A stretch of 64,000 bases of DNA from Pyrinomonadaceae bacterium (GCA_017983495.1 JAGOBH010000002.1:62001-126000); one strand, 5' to 3'; positions 1 to 9,153 are shown, numbered from the stretch's first letter. Notes: generated by a model not told the origin, from the sequence alone. Numbers and translations: made by a program.

Positions 1-45
1 ATCAGAACTGAGTTCGAAAGCAGTAAACTAGATATAGACTAATCA

Positions 46-85
46 AGATAAAAAGGCCTCGTCTCGGAAGAGCGAGGCCTTTTTC
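46..85. terminator. Bidirectional intrinsic terminator
   Basis: An 8-bp stem (AGGCCTCG at 54-61 with CGAGGCCT at 73-80) is extended by an inner CTC/GAG pair and flanked by an A-tract on the left and a T-tract on the right, so it can stop transcription in both directions. It lies just downstream of the minus-strand gene ending at 106. Confidence 0.85.
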
Positions 86-105
86 ATTGCTGAATCAAGC
101 AAATA

Positions 106-615
106 CTATTTGAGCATCGTCGCCTGCTCCGATTTCACGAGCCATTTGCCGTCTTTTTTGACGAACGTATCGGTAACCCGTGCCTTGCCGCTCTGTCCAT
201 TCTTGAGCGTAACGACCTGGATATATCGTACGACTGCAGTTTTTTCGTCGTGGCTGACCAGCTCGATATCTTCCATCTTCCAGGATTTGATCGTGGTTTC
301 TTTTTTGATGTCGGCCAATGCCTGATTTTTGTTCTGCACCTTGCCGTCGACACCAGTCAGCTCGAAATCGTCGGTCGTGTTATTGGCAAGCATTGTGATG
401 TCGCCATCAAAAGCCGCCTGTGTAAGGTCCTTTTCAAGCTTGACCAGCTCAAGCAAAACGGTCTCCTTATCGTCCTTTTTTTCAGGTGTGGGCGACGACT
501 TGGCCGGTACCGAAGCGGTGTTCGACGGCGATTCGCCGCCCTGCTTTGTGCTCTCGCCGATGCCGCAAACGTACATCACCATTGCCAAAATTGCGAAGGC
601 CGGTATTGATTTCAT
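106..615 (-). CDS. Exported DUF4440/SnoaL-like (NTF2-fold) protein
   Basis: A 169-residue protein with a hydrophobic N-terminus (residues 4-16) followed by Cys17, so it is probably exported. The Cys context (Tyr-Val-Cys-Gly) is a poor lipobox, so lipidation is uncertain. Residues about 20-50 form a Ser/Thr/Pro/Lys-rich linker. Residues about 51-169 look like a DUF4440/SnoaL-type cone-fold domain: an alpha-helical start, then strands ending in a DTFVKKDGKWLV-type motif typical of the family. These domains often bind small molecules, but no catalytic residues can be assigned here. The ATG at 615 directly precedes the signal segment. It stands alone, with priA downstream of its promoter side on the same strand and a terminator behind it. 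Function unknown. Confidence 0.75.
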   Translation of the reverse strand: MKSIPAFAILAMVMYVCGIGESTKQGGESPSNTASVPAKSSPTPEKKDDKETVLLELVKLEKDLTQAAFDGDITMLANNTTDDFELTGVDGKVQNKNQALADIKKETTIKSWKMEDIELVSHDEKTAVVRYIQVVTLKNGQSGKARVTDTFVKKDGKWLVKSEQATMLK

Positions 616-703
616 TGGGTTATGTTTTCCATATGATTATTGGATTCGCCGATATCGAGATGATAAGTTAGCTAGCACTCGCAAGTCAATAAATAACTGA
701 TAG

Positions 704-3019
704 CTACATCAAATTCACAGGGTCGATCTCAACGTTTATGGTTCGCAGATCGCAGCCATCGTGTTCGGCACCCGCCAGGGCGATATCGAGCGTTTCGCGA
801 AGGTTGCGGCGGCTCGTGCCTTTCAGGATTATCTGGAGGCGAAATTCATTTTTCAAACGAAATAGTGACGCCGGTGCGGGGCCAAGTACGCGGGCCTGCC
901 GTGAGGTGTTTGCTTCGTCGAGTGCCCGTCGAAGAATGTTTGCGTTCTTTGACGCATAGGCATGGTCGCGGTGCTTGATGAGCACGCTCGCGAGGACAAA
1001 GAATGGCGGATAACCGAGCCGCTGGCGGAACTTGATCTCTTCTTTGTAGAACGCGTCATAGTCCTGATCCTTGGCGTATCGCAGAGCGTAATGCTCGGGG
1101 TAATATGTCTGGATCAGCACCTTTCCAGCACGCTTTCCTCGTCCGGCACGGCCTGCGACCTGCGTAATGAGCTGAAACGTCCGCTCGGCACTGCGAAGAT
1201 CGGGCAGCCCCAAACCGATATCGACCGAAATCACTCCGACGAGGGTTACGTTGGGGAAATCGTGCCCTTTCGCGATCATCTGCGTGCCGACAAGCATGTC
1301 GAGGCCTCCGCCGGCGAATTTGAGCAGCACGTCTTCCATTTCGCCCTTGTGTGCCATCGTGTCGCGATCGACGCGTGCGATCCGCATGTTTGGGAACTTC
1401 TTGGTGAGCTGATCGGCAATGTTCTCGGTGCCTTCGCCGACGAAATATAGATATTCACTCTGGCAATGAGGGCAAACTTTCGGCGAGCGTTCGCGGTGAT
1501 TGCAGTAGTGACAGAGCAGTTTATTATCGCCGCGATGAAAGGTGAGTGTGATGTCGCAATTCGGACATTTGAGTGTCTCGCCGCAGGTACGGCACAGAAC
1601 GAACTGCGAAAATCCGCGGCGGTTGAGCAGGATGATGACCTGTTCGCCTTTCGCGTGCGTTTCGGTGATCGCGTCGAGCAATTCCGGTGACAATGCGACG
1701 TCTTTGCCGAAGCGCTTGAAAACGTCTCGCATATCGATCAACTCCGCTGTTGCCAGACCTCGACCGCCGATTCGGTCGGGCAGGCGAAGATATGTGTATT
1801 TGCCGGTCTGAGCGTTATAGAACGATTCCATCGCTGGCGTTGCCGAGCCGAGTACGACGACCGCTCCGGCAAGGTGAGCACGCATCACGCCGACGTCGCG
1901 GGCGTTGTAGAACGGCGATTCGTGCTGGCGGTACGACGGGTCGTGCTCTTCGTCAACGATGACAAGACCGATGTTCTCGAGCGGTGCAAAAACGGCACTG
2001 CGCGTGCCGATCGCAATCCGCGCGTCGCCGCGTCGGATGCGTCGCCATTCGTCGTAACGTTCGCCGGTACTCAAGTTTGAGTGCAGGATCGCGACCTCAG
2101 AACCGAAAACTGCTCGTAATCTTCGCGAGAAGACAGGCGTCAAGGCGATCTCGGGTACGAGCATCATCGCACTGCGACCACTATCGAGAGCGTGCCGCAT
2201 CGCCCGTATATACACCTCGGTTTTGCCGCTGCCCGTGACTCCGTGGAGCAGGAACGCCTTGAACTTGTCAGTGTCGGCGATCGCCGTCGCAATGGCGTCG
2301 AAAGCGGACTGCTGTTCGGCGGTCAGCGTGAAATCGTCGCGTTCGGGCAGTTTAGCGTCTTTAAGCGGGTCACGGTCGACATCCTGAATGTAGACCTCGA
2401 CAATGCCGCGTTTCGCGAGCGTATTCAGTGGTGATGCTCCGACATTGGCTTGTTCAAGCACGTCGGTGAAAAGCATTTCGCCGTTGTTTGCTTTGAGGAG
2501 GTCGAGGATCTTGATCTGATCGTCAGTGAGGGGCTTTTGTGTTGCCGAGAGAACCACCCCGTCAGCCGAAGCGGCTGCCACCCCTCCTTCGTAAGGAGGG
2601 GAGCTTTGTTGAATTAACCTAACCGCCTTTCGTCTTTTCGGCCGGACTTTTTCGCTGTTTATTCCCGCTGGCAGTGATGCTTTCAGCATTTCGCCCCAAA
2701 ATGACGCGTAGTAGTCGGCGGTCCATTGGGTGAGCTTTAGTATCTCCGGCGTGATTAGCGGTTCGTCGTCGGTGACCTCGATTATGTCTTTGATCTTAGA
2801 TTCGTCGATCTCGACGTCCTGTGGCAATTCGGTGTGAAGTCCGACGGCGTAGCCCGTCATATTGCGGCGGCCGAATGGCAATGTCATTCGGGCTCCAAGC
2901 TTGATCATTCCCTGTAAGTGCTCGGGTACGCGGTACGTGAAAACGCGGCGAAGCGGCAAGGGCAAAGCGGCCTCGACGTACTTCGGGTGCACAGAATTTA
3001 CAGGTACAGAACTGGTCAT
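704..3019 (-). CDS. priA: Primosomal protein N' (replication restart helicase PriA)
   Basis: PriA is a 3'-to-5' DNA helicase that reloads the replisome at stalled forks. From the ATG at 3019 the protein has 771 residues: the N-terminal 3'-DNA-binding domain (about 10-120), a winged-helix segment, a helicase core with Walker A GVTGSGKT at about 260-267 and a DEEH box, four CxxC pairs that bind two zinc ions in the standard PriA insertion (CRTC, CPNC, CHYC, CPHC), and the C-terminal helicase lobe with QVAGRAGRG. The frame stays open to 3121, but the extra 34 residues do not resemble PriA and the family's usual start fits 3019. Odd feature: residues about 139-156 (PPYEGGVAAASADG region) are encoded by two adjacent perfect palindromes that look like an inserted repeat, placed between the DNA-binding and winged-helix parts where a longer linker would be tolerated. 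Confidence 0.96.
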   Translation of the reverse strand: MTSSVPVNSVHPKYVEAALPLPLRRVFTYRVPEHLQGMIKLGARMTLPFGRRNMTGYAVGLHTELPQDVEIDESKIKDIIEVTDDEPLITPEILKLTQWTADYYASFWGEMLKASLPAGINSEKVRPKRRKAVRLIQQSSPPYEGGVAAASADGVVLSATQKPLTDDQIKILDLLKANNGEMLFTDVLEQANVGASPLNTLAKRGIVEVYIQDVDRDPLKDAKLPERDDFTLTAEQQSAFDAIATAIADTDKFKAFLLHGVTGSGKTEVYIRAMRHALDSGRSAMMLVPEIALTPVFSRRLRAVFGSEVAILHSNLSTGERYDEWRRIRRGDARIAIGTRSAVFAPLENIGLVIVDEEHDPSYRQHESPFYNARDVGVMRAHLAGAVVVLGSATPAMESFYNAQTGKYTYLRLPDRIGGRGLATAELIDMRDVFKRFGKDVALSPELLDAITETHAKGEQVIILLNRRGFSQFVLCRTCGETLKCPNCDITLTFHRGDNKLLCHYCNHRERSPKVCPHCQSEYLYFVGEGTENIADQLTKKFPNMRIARVDRDTMAHKGEMEDVLLKFAGGGLDMLVGTQMIAKGHDFPNVTLVGVISVDIGLGLPDLRSAERTFQLITQVAGRAGRGKRAGKVLIQTYYPEHYALRYAKDQDYDAFYKEEIKFRQRLGYPPFFVLASVLIKHRDHAYASKNANILRRALDEANTSRQARVLGPAPASLFRLKNEFRLQIILKGTSRRNLRETLDIALAGAEHDGCDLRTINVEIDPVNLM
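2555..2606. repeat. Double palindromic element inserted in frame within priA
   Basis: Two perfect inverted repeats stand 3 bp apart: CAGCCG-AAG-CGGCTG (2563-2577) and CCCCTCCTT-CGT-AAGGAGGGG (2581-2601). GC-rich perfect hairpins are unusual inside a housekeeping reading frame, and the encoded segment (Pro/Gly/Ala-rich) has no counterpart that I know in PriA. It resembles the class of palindromic elements that spread through bacterial genomes and can sit inside genes when their length keeps the frame. Exact ends are uncertain. Only one copy is visible in this window. Confidence 0.7.
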
Positions 3020-3277
3020 CTTACAGGGTGTTGGACAAGATGATACCTTATCGGGGAACCTTTTGCCGAAACCGCCGTCTAATACCCGGACGGAGATTGT
3101 TTTTGCCGCCGATAAACGCACCTAACGCAGATATCAAAAAGGCGTGATGTTACTAAATGACAGTATGTACTTGTTTGAATCAACCTTCGATTTAAGATTC
3201 TGATCCGCGCGATCTGCACTTAGCCGCGGCATTTTGCATTGCTTTTTCCTCGGTGTTGTTTGCGGTACTATTACGTT

Positions 3278-3787
3278 ATGAATGAACTATTCAAACCCGA
3301 AGTTAAGAAACGAGTGATAAATCCAGTGTTCGTCATTGGGCTGTTCGCCGGGCTTGTCGTTGTCGGAGTAGCGATCTATCTGCTGTCGTTCAAGCCGCCG
3401 ATGGAAGAGCAGACTGCGAAGATCCTCGAGGGCTCATTCCGCGAAGGCTCACCCGAGTTTGAATCGCTCAACAAGGACATTATCATCTCGATGGACGACG
3501 ACACGGTCGAATCTCCGATGGGCCTCGGAACGATCTCGATGTTCATAAAAGGCAAGATCAAGAATAAGGGCACACGCAACATCTCTGTACTCGAGGTCAA
3601 TGTTTCGGTCATCGATACCAAAAATCAGCCACTCCGTGAAAAGCGCGTCCTTGTCGTTCCGATCCAGCAACCGGTGCTAGCACCTGGCGAATCTATTCCG
3701 ATCACTCTGACTATGGATGGTTTTGACCGCAAAGACGATCGGGCGAACGTCAGATGGAAGGTGACGGCGATCAAGTCGGCGAGTTAA
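3278..3787 (+). CDS. Single-pass membrane protein with extracytoplasmic beta-sandwich domain (FxLYD/DUF2393-like)
   Basis: About 169 residues from the ATG at 3278; the frame opens at 3239, but those residues (MLFPRCCLRYYYV) look non-coding. A single transmembrane helix at about residues 14-36 is followed by an outside domain. In that domain the pattern 'KGKIKNKGTRNISVLEVNVSVIDTKN...VLAPGES..ITLT' is typical of small beta-sandwich domains comparing native and modified forms (FxLYD or DUF2393-like). No catalytic residues are visible, and I infer a structural or scaffold role. It is divergent from priA and convergent with the ABC operon that ends at 3835. Confidence 0.7.
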   Translation: MNELFKPEVKKRVINPVFVIGLFAGLVVVGVAIYLLSFKPPMEEQTAKILEGSFREGSPEFESLNKDIIISMDDDTVESPMGLGTISMFIKGKIKNKGTRNISVLEVNVSVIDTKNQPLREKRVLVVPIQQPVLAPGESIPITLTMDGFDRKDDRANVRWKVTAIKSAS

Positions 3788-3834
3788 ATATCGCGGACAG
3801 CAACGCTTATTTTCATTTGGACATTCTGACTAGG

Positions 3835-4773
3835 TCAAACAGTTTCCTTCACAAAAAGCTCTTCGAGCGACTGCCTTACAGGCTGTATTGACGCAAGTCG
3901 TCCGCCGGCGTTTCGGGTTATGTTGAGCACGGCGTCTATATCCGTTTCATCGACGATGTGAATGTTGGCTCCGTTCGGCTTGGCAAAAAGCGTCGCTCCT
4001 GCAATGAACTCGATCTGATCGCGGATCGCGTCGGCCGCGACGCCCTGAACGCTGATCTCAAGTGCCTTCGATTCTTCCGCGTGGGTGAGCAACTCATTTA
4101 GGTTGCCGCTTGCCGCAAGCTTTCCGCCTCTCAAAATCGCTACTTCGTCACAGAGAGCTTCGATATCCGATAAAATGTGCGTGGACATAAAGACCGTCGT
4201 GCCTTTTTCGCGAAGTCTCGCGATCAGCTCACGGATCTCTCGGCGGCCAACCGGATCGAGGCCGCTCATCGGCTCGTCCATAAATACGATCTCGGGGTCG
4301 TTTATCAGCGATTGGGCAAGGCCGACACGCTGCAACATACCCTTGGAATACTTGCGTAATTGTCGTTTCCAGTCCTTCTCCTCGAGGCCTACGGCGGTAA
4401 GCAACTCCTCGCATTTTCGTCGGCGAGTAGCCGAGTCATATCCGAACAGCTCGCCAAAGTATTCCATTAATTCGCGTGCCGTCAGGTAATCATAAAAGTA
4501 TGGATTTTCAGGGCAATAGCCAATACGGCGGTGCATCTGGACGTCATTGATGTCGCAACCGAGGATCTTTGCCGACCCCGCTGTAGGGAACTGCAGACGC
4601 ATTAGCGTCTTGATCGTCGTCGTCTTGCCGGCACCGTTGCCGCCCAAGAAACCGAAGATCTGGCCCGGCCTTACATCCAAAGTCAGGTCGTCGAGAGCCC
4701 GAACTTTCTTTTTCCGCCAAAAGCCAGTCTCGTAATCCTTGGTCAGGTTCTTGATCTCAACAGCGTATTCCAT
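3835..4773 (-). CDS. ABC transporter ATP-binding protein (ABC-2 type exporter)
   Basis: The 312-residue nucleotide-binding subunit of an ABC-2 exporter. Walker A is GGNGAGKT at about 44-51, the signature is YSKGMLQRVG at about 143-152, and Walker B (IVFMDEPMSGLDP) is followed by the H-loop in MSTHIL. The C-terminal extension (about 230-312) with a LEELFVKE ending is the usual DUF4162-like tail of NatA/CcmA-type ATPases. It is the third gene of a compact minus-strand operon: permease (5713-6507), TPR membrane protein (4777-5712), then this gene after only 3 nt. The permease two genes upstream is the obvious partner. The substrate cannot be told from the sequence. Confidence 0.93.
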   Translation of the reverse strand: MEYAVEIKNLTKDYETGFWRKKKVRALDDLTLDVRPGQIFGFLGGNGAGKTTTIKTLMRLQFPTAGSAKILGCDINDVQMHRRIGYCPENPYFYDYLTARELMEYFGELFGYDSATRRRKCEELLTAVGLEEKDWKRQLRKYSKGMLQRVGLAQSLINDPEIVFMDEPMSGLDPVGRREIRELIARLREKGTTVFMSTHILSDIEALCDEVAILRGGKLAASGNLNELLTHAEESKALEISVQGVAADAIRDQIEFIAGATLFAKPNGANIHIVDETDIDAVLNITRNAGGRLASIQPVRQSLEELFVKETV

Positions 4774-4776
4774 AGG

Positions 4777-5712
4777 CTATTTTATCGGCAATCCGGTCCG
4801 TTCCGCGTCGAGTTTTACGTGGCAATTTTCTCTGTCCAGCACATACGGTGCATCTGTCGGGTCAACGAGATTGCCCGCTTTATCGACCTGAAACTCATTT
4901 CCTTCAGGAAGTCGCACCTGCAGCAGGATCGGCACGATCTCGTTCAAGGTATTGGCACATCGGCCGTTTCTGTCCTTGAATGTGATTAAGGCAGCGTCGA
5001 TGGCATCGCGTTCATCGAGCGAGTCCAACTCGTTCAAACGCCGTTCCGCAGTCAACCGGACCATCGGATCGTCCGAACCGGCAAGCATCTGCCTGAAGAT
5101 CTCACGTGCCGTCGATCTGCTGCCACCCTCGGTCTTCATCGAAGCGGCCATCAGCCGCATGAATGGCGGTGCGCCCGCTATTTCGGCACCCCGTCCGTAA
5201 GTGTCTGCGGCCTTTTCGTATTGACCGATCTTCCAATAGATGTAACCGAGATACTGGTATAGACGCCACTCGTTCGGATTATTGGCAATGCCTTTTTGGG
5301 CGATCTCGATCGCCTTTGCCTTATCGATCGCGGGCATCACGACCGCACCATAACTGTAGGCGGCTATGAAATGCGGATCCAGGTCGGTAGCGTTCTCAAG
5401 CAGCGGATAAAGCAGCCGCGGATTTAGTCCGCTGAGGTCATCAATGTTAACAAATTCGGCGTTCGACTTGATGATCTTACCGCCGATGTACTGCAGCGAC
5501 CGCATCCAGTACCAATCGGCCATGAGACCCTCGAAGCCAAGTCCGAACCCTTTCAGCCGCGAACCATTAAGCGTCAGATCGGAATCGTCATAATCGGCCG
5601 GGAGCGGTGGCCTGACGCGTTCAAGATAGCCGCTAAGGGCGATCACCGCGACAAACCCGGCGGCGATCAGCACGAGTGGAAATACAATGCTTTTGAGAGC
5701 GTTCTGGCGCAT
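4777..5712 (-). CDS. Membrane-anchored TPR protein linked to an ABC exporter
   Basis: A 311-residue protein with an N-terminal transmembrane helix (about residues 9-28) and a large, probably periplasmic, part. Residues about 110-190 contain tetratricopeptide-like helical pairs (AYSYGAVVMPAIDKAKAIEIAQKGIANNP..EWRLYQYLGYIYWKIGQYEKAADTYGRGAEI). The rest is unassigned; the ending contains a Pro/Asn-rich segment with one Cys. Its ATG abuts the stop of the permease gene without any spacing, and its stop is 3 nt before the ATPase start, so all three are surely co-translated. I infer an accessory or scaffold subunit of the exporter. No enzymatic motif is visible. Confidence 0.8.
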   Translation of the reverse strand: MRQNALKSIVFPLVLIAAGFVAVIALSGYLERVRPPLPADYDDSDLTLNGSRLKGFGLGFEGLMADWYWMRSLQYIGGKIIKSNAEFVNIDDLSGLNPRLLYPLLENATDLDPHFIAAYSYGAVVMPAIDKAKAIEIAQKGIANNPNEWRLYQYLGYIYWKIGQYEKAADTYGRGAEIAGAPPFMRLMAASMKTEGGSRSTAREIFRQMLAGSDDPMVRLTAERRLNELDSLDERDAIDAALITFKDRNGRCANTLNEIVPILLQVRLPEGNEFQVDKAGNLVDPTDAPYVLDRENCHVKLDAERTGLPIK

Positions 5713-6507
5713 CTACTTAAAGTTTCTGCGACTAAAAATCATAACCGTGATCGTCATTAAGATGATGACGTAAACAATCGCATAGAGAATGGCACCACCG
5801 AGCATCGGCGATGGCGGAAAATCGCCGTTCGCGGTGTTCGCGATAAAGCTGAAATTCGATAGATTGGGCAAAACGTAGTAGATCGCCGAAAAGAACCAGA
5901 TCGCACCTTTTGACCCGAGGCCGGTCGCAAGATCGAGAAGCGACGAGCTGAAATGCCCGATCAGAAAAACAAAAAACGTGAGCAGAGCAGACAGTGCCGG
6001 AGTCGAGAAAGATGAAAACATGATCGCCACTGCCGTTACGATCGAAAGCTCGAGAAATATGAGCAAAACCGCTCCCCAAACCTTCCAGATAAGAGGTCCG
6101 CCCTCAACGTACACTAACGCAAGCGAGACGCCCGCCCCCATCACGACCACGTTCACCAATATCGTTAAACAAAGACCGAGATACTTGCCGACGATAAATT
6201 CGCCGCGGCCGATCGGTTTGGAAAAGATCGAGTAGACGGTCCTTTTTTCGATCTCTTTCCAAACGAGGCTGACGCCGACAAATATCGAAATGAACGAGCC
6301 GAATAGCAGTATCGAGCTCAGGCCGAGATTTACGATGACGCGAGATTCCTGTCCGGCGGTCAATTCGCCGAGAAAGATCGCACTCGCCGTGATCAGCAAG
6401 ACAAAAAGGATGAGATTGTACAGGATCCGGTCGCGAACGGCCTCACGAAACGCATTTTTCGCGATGGTCAAGATTCGGGGCAGGAATCCTGTTCCTTCGA
6501 TGGACAT
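5713..6507 (-). CDS. ABC-2 type transporter permease
   Basis: A 264-residue integral membrane protein with about six hydrophobic helices and the typical ABC-2/NosY-like start: a short cytoplasmic amphipathic segment (TIAKNAFREAVRDRILY) before TM1, and 'KRTVYSIFSKPIGRGEFIVGKYLGL' between TM2 and TM3, the coupling region of this family. It is the first gene of the exporter operon; the TPR protein and the ATPase follow without gaps. The ATG at 6507 has no gene directly upstream on its strand (the gap to the O-antigen-ligase-like gene is about 90 bp and holds the likely promoter). Substrate unknown. Confidence 0.92.
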   Translation of the reverse strand: MSIEGTGFLPRILTIAKNAFREAVRDRILYNLILFVLLITASAIFLGELTAGQESRVIVNLGLSSILLFGSFISIFVGVSLVWKEIEKRTVYSIFSKPIGRGEFIVGKYLGLCLTILVNVVVMGAGVSLALVYVEGGPLIWKVWGAVLLIFLELSIVTAVAIMFSSFSTPALSALLTFFVFLIGHFSSSLLDLATGLGSKGAIWFFSAIYYVLPNLSNFSFIANTANGDFPPSPMLGGAILYAIVYVIILMTITVMIFSRRNFK

Positions 6508-6598
6508 AATTTAAGTTGTTGAAAACAGGCATCTGATCAGGTTTTGAGGATGCCGACGACGGCATTATACTAACACGAAAGCACACGATTTTCATCGT

Positions 6599-8524
6599 TC
6601 ACATTCCGGGGATCTTTTCGACGTATCTCGGCACTGCCGCCGCAGGGAAAAGCTCAGATGGTTTCGCTGTCAGCGGATCGTTTTGGCTGCGATAGAATGC
6701 ACGAAGCCCGCCCTCACGGATCAAGGCGTACCAGCCGTTCGCCTGCCGAAGGTCGACCTCATGGGCAATGCCAAGTTGCTTTGCCGCCATATCTACCTGT
6801 CCGGAATTTTCGAGAAATACTACGTACTCTGCTCGAAGGTAAACTGAACGCGGATAAACGCTCAGTCCGGCCCGATATGCAGCATCAGCACCATTCACAT
6901 CTCCGGCAAGTGTAAGATAGCGGGCGAGATCTGCGTATATTTGCGAGGTTGCGGTGCCGTTTGCAATTGCCTGCTGTGTAAGGTCAGCGGCCTTCTGGTG
7001 ATCGTTTTCAGATGCGGACCTCGCGGCTTGCGACAAATAAGCTCCGGCATAGCCCGGATCGAGCATCAATGCCGATGTATAGCGTTTCCCGGCATCTTCG
7101 GACGACTGAGTTCGCTCAGCGGTGTAGACGTGATATTGAGCGATGACCTTTGTTACGCAAAACACGATCATCAGAACAGCGGCGATCCATGCAAACCAAT
7201 ACGATGGCGAACGAACTGCCGTTGTTTCGGGCTTCGATGGCGTCTTACCGTGCTTTGACAACTCGTGAACTGCAACGGCGAATACAAGGAAGAAGACCAC
7301 TCCATTTTGAGCCGAACGGAACGAAAACGAACTGAATAGGGAACTGACGCCAAACGCCGACATTCCAGCGACCGATGCCCACAGCATCGGCGAAAGACGG
7401 AATTTATCCTCAAGCAATTTGCGGATAAAATAGAAGCCAAACAGGCCGAAGGGGGCGGCAAACAAAACAAGACCGATAATGCCGAGTTCGGCAAGCACCT
7501 GGAGCGGCTCGTTGTGGGCACGTTCGACCAGAAAATCCTCGCCCGTTTCGTCCTTTGGATCGTTGGGATGAGCGATTCGATAAGGAACACGGGCATTGTT
7601 GAAGGCGATGCCGAAATTGTCCGCTCCGACGCCAAGAGTAAGGTTGTCCGAGATCATCTGCCGGCCGACGCTCCATGTAAAGACTCGCATTGCCGAAGTT
7701 GATCGTGTCGGGTCGGCTGAGCCAGTTAGATAGTCCGTTGTCGAAGGTACCGCCGAGAATGAGCTAAAAGCTATCTGGAAAGCAGAAGTGAAGACGAACC
7801 AGACGGCCGCAGTAACAACGGCCCGCTTGCGAAATCGAGCCTGCGAAAACGCCGCGATCCCAATGAACATTAACAAAAATCCGGCAATTCCCGCTATGAA
7901 CGCTCCCTTGCTGAGCGACAGCATTACCACCGACCAGCTGAGAATGGCGGCAATGCCGGCGATTATTCGGCCGCGGCCGCGGGCGTAAAGAGTCAAGGCC
8001 CACAAGACCGGTGAAAGCGTGACCAGTAATTCTGCATACTTGCCGTATCTTATGCGGATCGTACCTTCACTAGCAGCAAAATCTGTAATGGTGAGGTAGT
8101 CGGACACGCAGAGCATACCAAGAATCAAGGACGTGATGATAAATGTGTTAGTGACCGATTTGAGCGAGGAACTTGCTTCAAGGCGACTACTTGCCGCGAT
8201 AAAGAACGCGATGTAGACGGCCCAAAGCAACGTGTGATGCAAAACCGAACCGATCGAGGCCGCCCAGATCGACGAGGCCAAGCTGAACACAACGAACGAG
8301 CCGAATAAGTAGGAGAAGCTTCGGGCGATCGGCATTACAGGCGGCCATTTCCGGAAAGCGGCCGCGAGTATTGCGACAAGTGCAAGTGAAAGCAGGAGTT
8401 CGGCTTTGAACGGCTGATTAACGCGAATCGTAGGCTCTGGAAATGAAAAGAGTATCGTTAGCAATGCAAACGACAGCAGGGCGGGCAGTAAGTTGTTTTC
8501 GACGAATCGAACCGGCTTTTCCAT
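6599..8524 (-). CDS. O-antigen ligase-like polytopic membrane protein with C-terminal TPR
   Basis: A 641-residue protein with roughly a dozen transmembrane helices over residues 10-440 and a soluble C-terminal part with tetratricopeptide repeats (about 455-600). The Wzy_C/O-antigen-ligase region has the hallmark long outer loop ending in AHNEPLQVLAELGIIGLVLF (about 330-350), which includes the conserved His-Asn. Members of this superfamily (WaaL, Wzy, PglL) join or polymerise surface glycans on undecaprenyl carriers in the periplasm, and TPR-tailed forms are common in diderms. Whether it is a ligase or a polymerase cannot be decided. It stands alone between the exporter and pilin genes; the LPS-core genes at 14-16 kb suggest a shared envelope role. 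Confidence 0.85.
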   Translation of the reverse strand: MEKPVRFVENNLLPALLSFALLTILFSFPEPTIRVNQPFKAELLLSLALVAILAAAFRKWPPVMPIARSFSYLFGSFVVFSLASSIWAASIGSVLHHTLLWAVYIAFFIAASSRLEASSSLKSVTNTFIITSLILGMLCVSDYLTITDFAASEGTIRIRYGKYAELLVTLSPVLWALTLYARGRGRIIAGIAAILSWSVVMLSLSKGAFIAGIAGFLLMFIGIAAFSQARFRKRAVVTAAVWFVFTSAFQIAFSSFSAVPSTTDYLTGSADPTRSTSAMRVFTWSVGRQMISDNLTLGVGADNFGIAFNNARVPYRIAHPNDPKDETGEDFLVERAHNEPLQVLAELGIIGLVLFAAPFGLFGFYFIRKLLEDKFRLSPMLWASVAGMSAFGVSSLFSSFSFRSAQNGVVFFLVFAVAVHELSKHGKTPSKPETTAVRSPSYWFAWIAAVLMIVFCVTKVIAQYHVYTAERTQSSEDAGKRYTSALMLDPGYAGAYLSQAARSASENDHQKAADLTQQAIANGTATSQIYADLARYLTLAGDVNGADAAYRAGLSVYPRSVYLRAEYVVFLENSGQVDMAAKQLGIAHEVDLRQANGWYALIREGGLRAFYRSQNDPLTAKPSELFPAAAVPRYVEKIPGM

Positions 8525-8582
8525 CAGTGAGCGGTGATGATTGACTAGTCTAGCATGTCACCCGAAGAATGAATCAATAATA

Positions 8583-8618
8583 CACAAAAAAAGGAAGCAT
8601 TCTTTCGAATGCTCCCTT
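8583..8618 (-). terminator. Intrinsic terminator of the downstream pilin gene
   Basis: On the minus strand a stem of about ten pairs (8591-8602 with 8607-8618, loop TTTC, one mismatch) is followed by a run of T (the A-tract at 8584-8592 on the plus strand). It lies 29 bp beyond the pilin stop codon. Confidence 0.85.
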
Positions 8619-8646
8619 CGGTAAGCACTAATTTAGTGAACAACTA

Positions 8647-9153
8647 CTAGTTAGCCAGCGGCGTTCCCGAAGTGATCGTATTGATCGTAAATGCGGTTCC
8701 CAATGACGCCTGCGTAGCATCGGCGACCAAGACACCCGCGGTCTGGATACCAAAGCGGCGAGCACCAGTCTGTGTCACGCCCGAGGTGGTCGTCGGGTTG
8801 GCCGAGAACCAGAATTCTGCCGGTGCGGTCGTTGACGATGCAACGCGTCCACCAACAAAGTTGTATCCGCTCTTGGTTCCCGAAGCCAGAACCTGGTCAA
8901 CGAGACCTGGAGTTCCAAGTTCGGTAAGAGCTGTAACGTCAGCTGCCAGAGCACCGGCGTAATTGCCGTTGCCATAGGTCGAAGCATATGTCATCTGAGC
9001 ACCGTGCAGCGTGCGGCTAGCCGAGACGGCCGAACCTTCGTTAGCTGAACGACGGGCAGCGAGCAAATTGGGGATAGCGATCGCGGCAATGATGCCGATG
9101 ATCACAACAACGATAAGAAGTTCGATAAGCGAGAAACCTTTCTGATTTTTCAT
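8647..9153 (-). CDS. pilA: Type IV pilin (copy 1)
   Basis: A 168-residue major-pilin-like subunit. It has a short leader MKNQKG cleaved before Phe by the prepilin peptidase, Glu5 of the mature chain (FSLIE), and the long hydrophobic alpha-1 helix (LLIVVVIIGIIAAIAIPNLL). The C-terminal globular head is Gly/Thr/Ala-rich and lacks cysteines. A TTG six nt further upstream (9159) could also initiate, but the ATG at 9153 is conserved in the second copy, which has no such TTG; GGAG lies 14 nt before it. The product differs from copy 2 at 9461-9967 by a single residue (Glu versus Gln). It has its own sigma54-like promoter and terminator. Pili made from such subunits serve adhesion and twitching. Confidence 0.95.
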   Translation of the reverse strand: MKNQKGFSLIELLIVVVIIGIIAAIAIPNLLAARRSANEGSAVSASRTLHGAQMTYASTYGNGNYAGALAADVTALTELGTPGLVDQVLASGTKSGYNFVGGRVASSTTAPAEFWFSANPTTTSGVTQTGARRFGIQTAGVLVADATQASLGTAFTINTITSGTPLAN

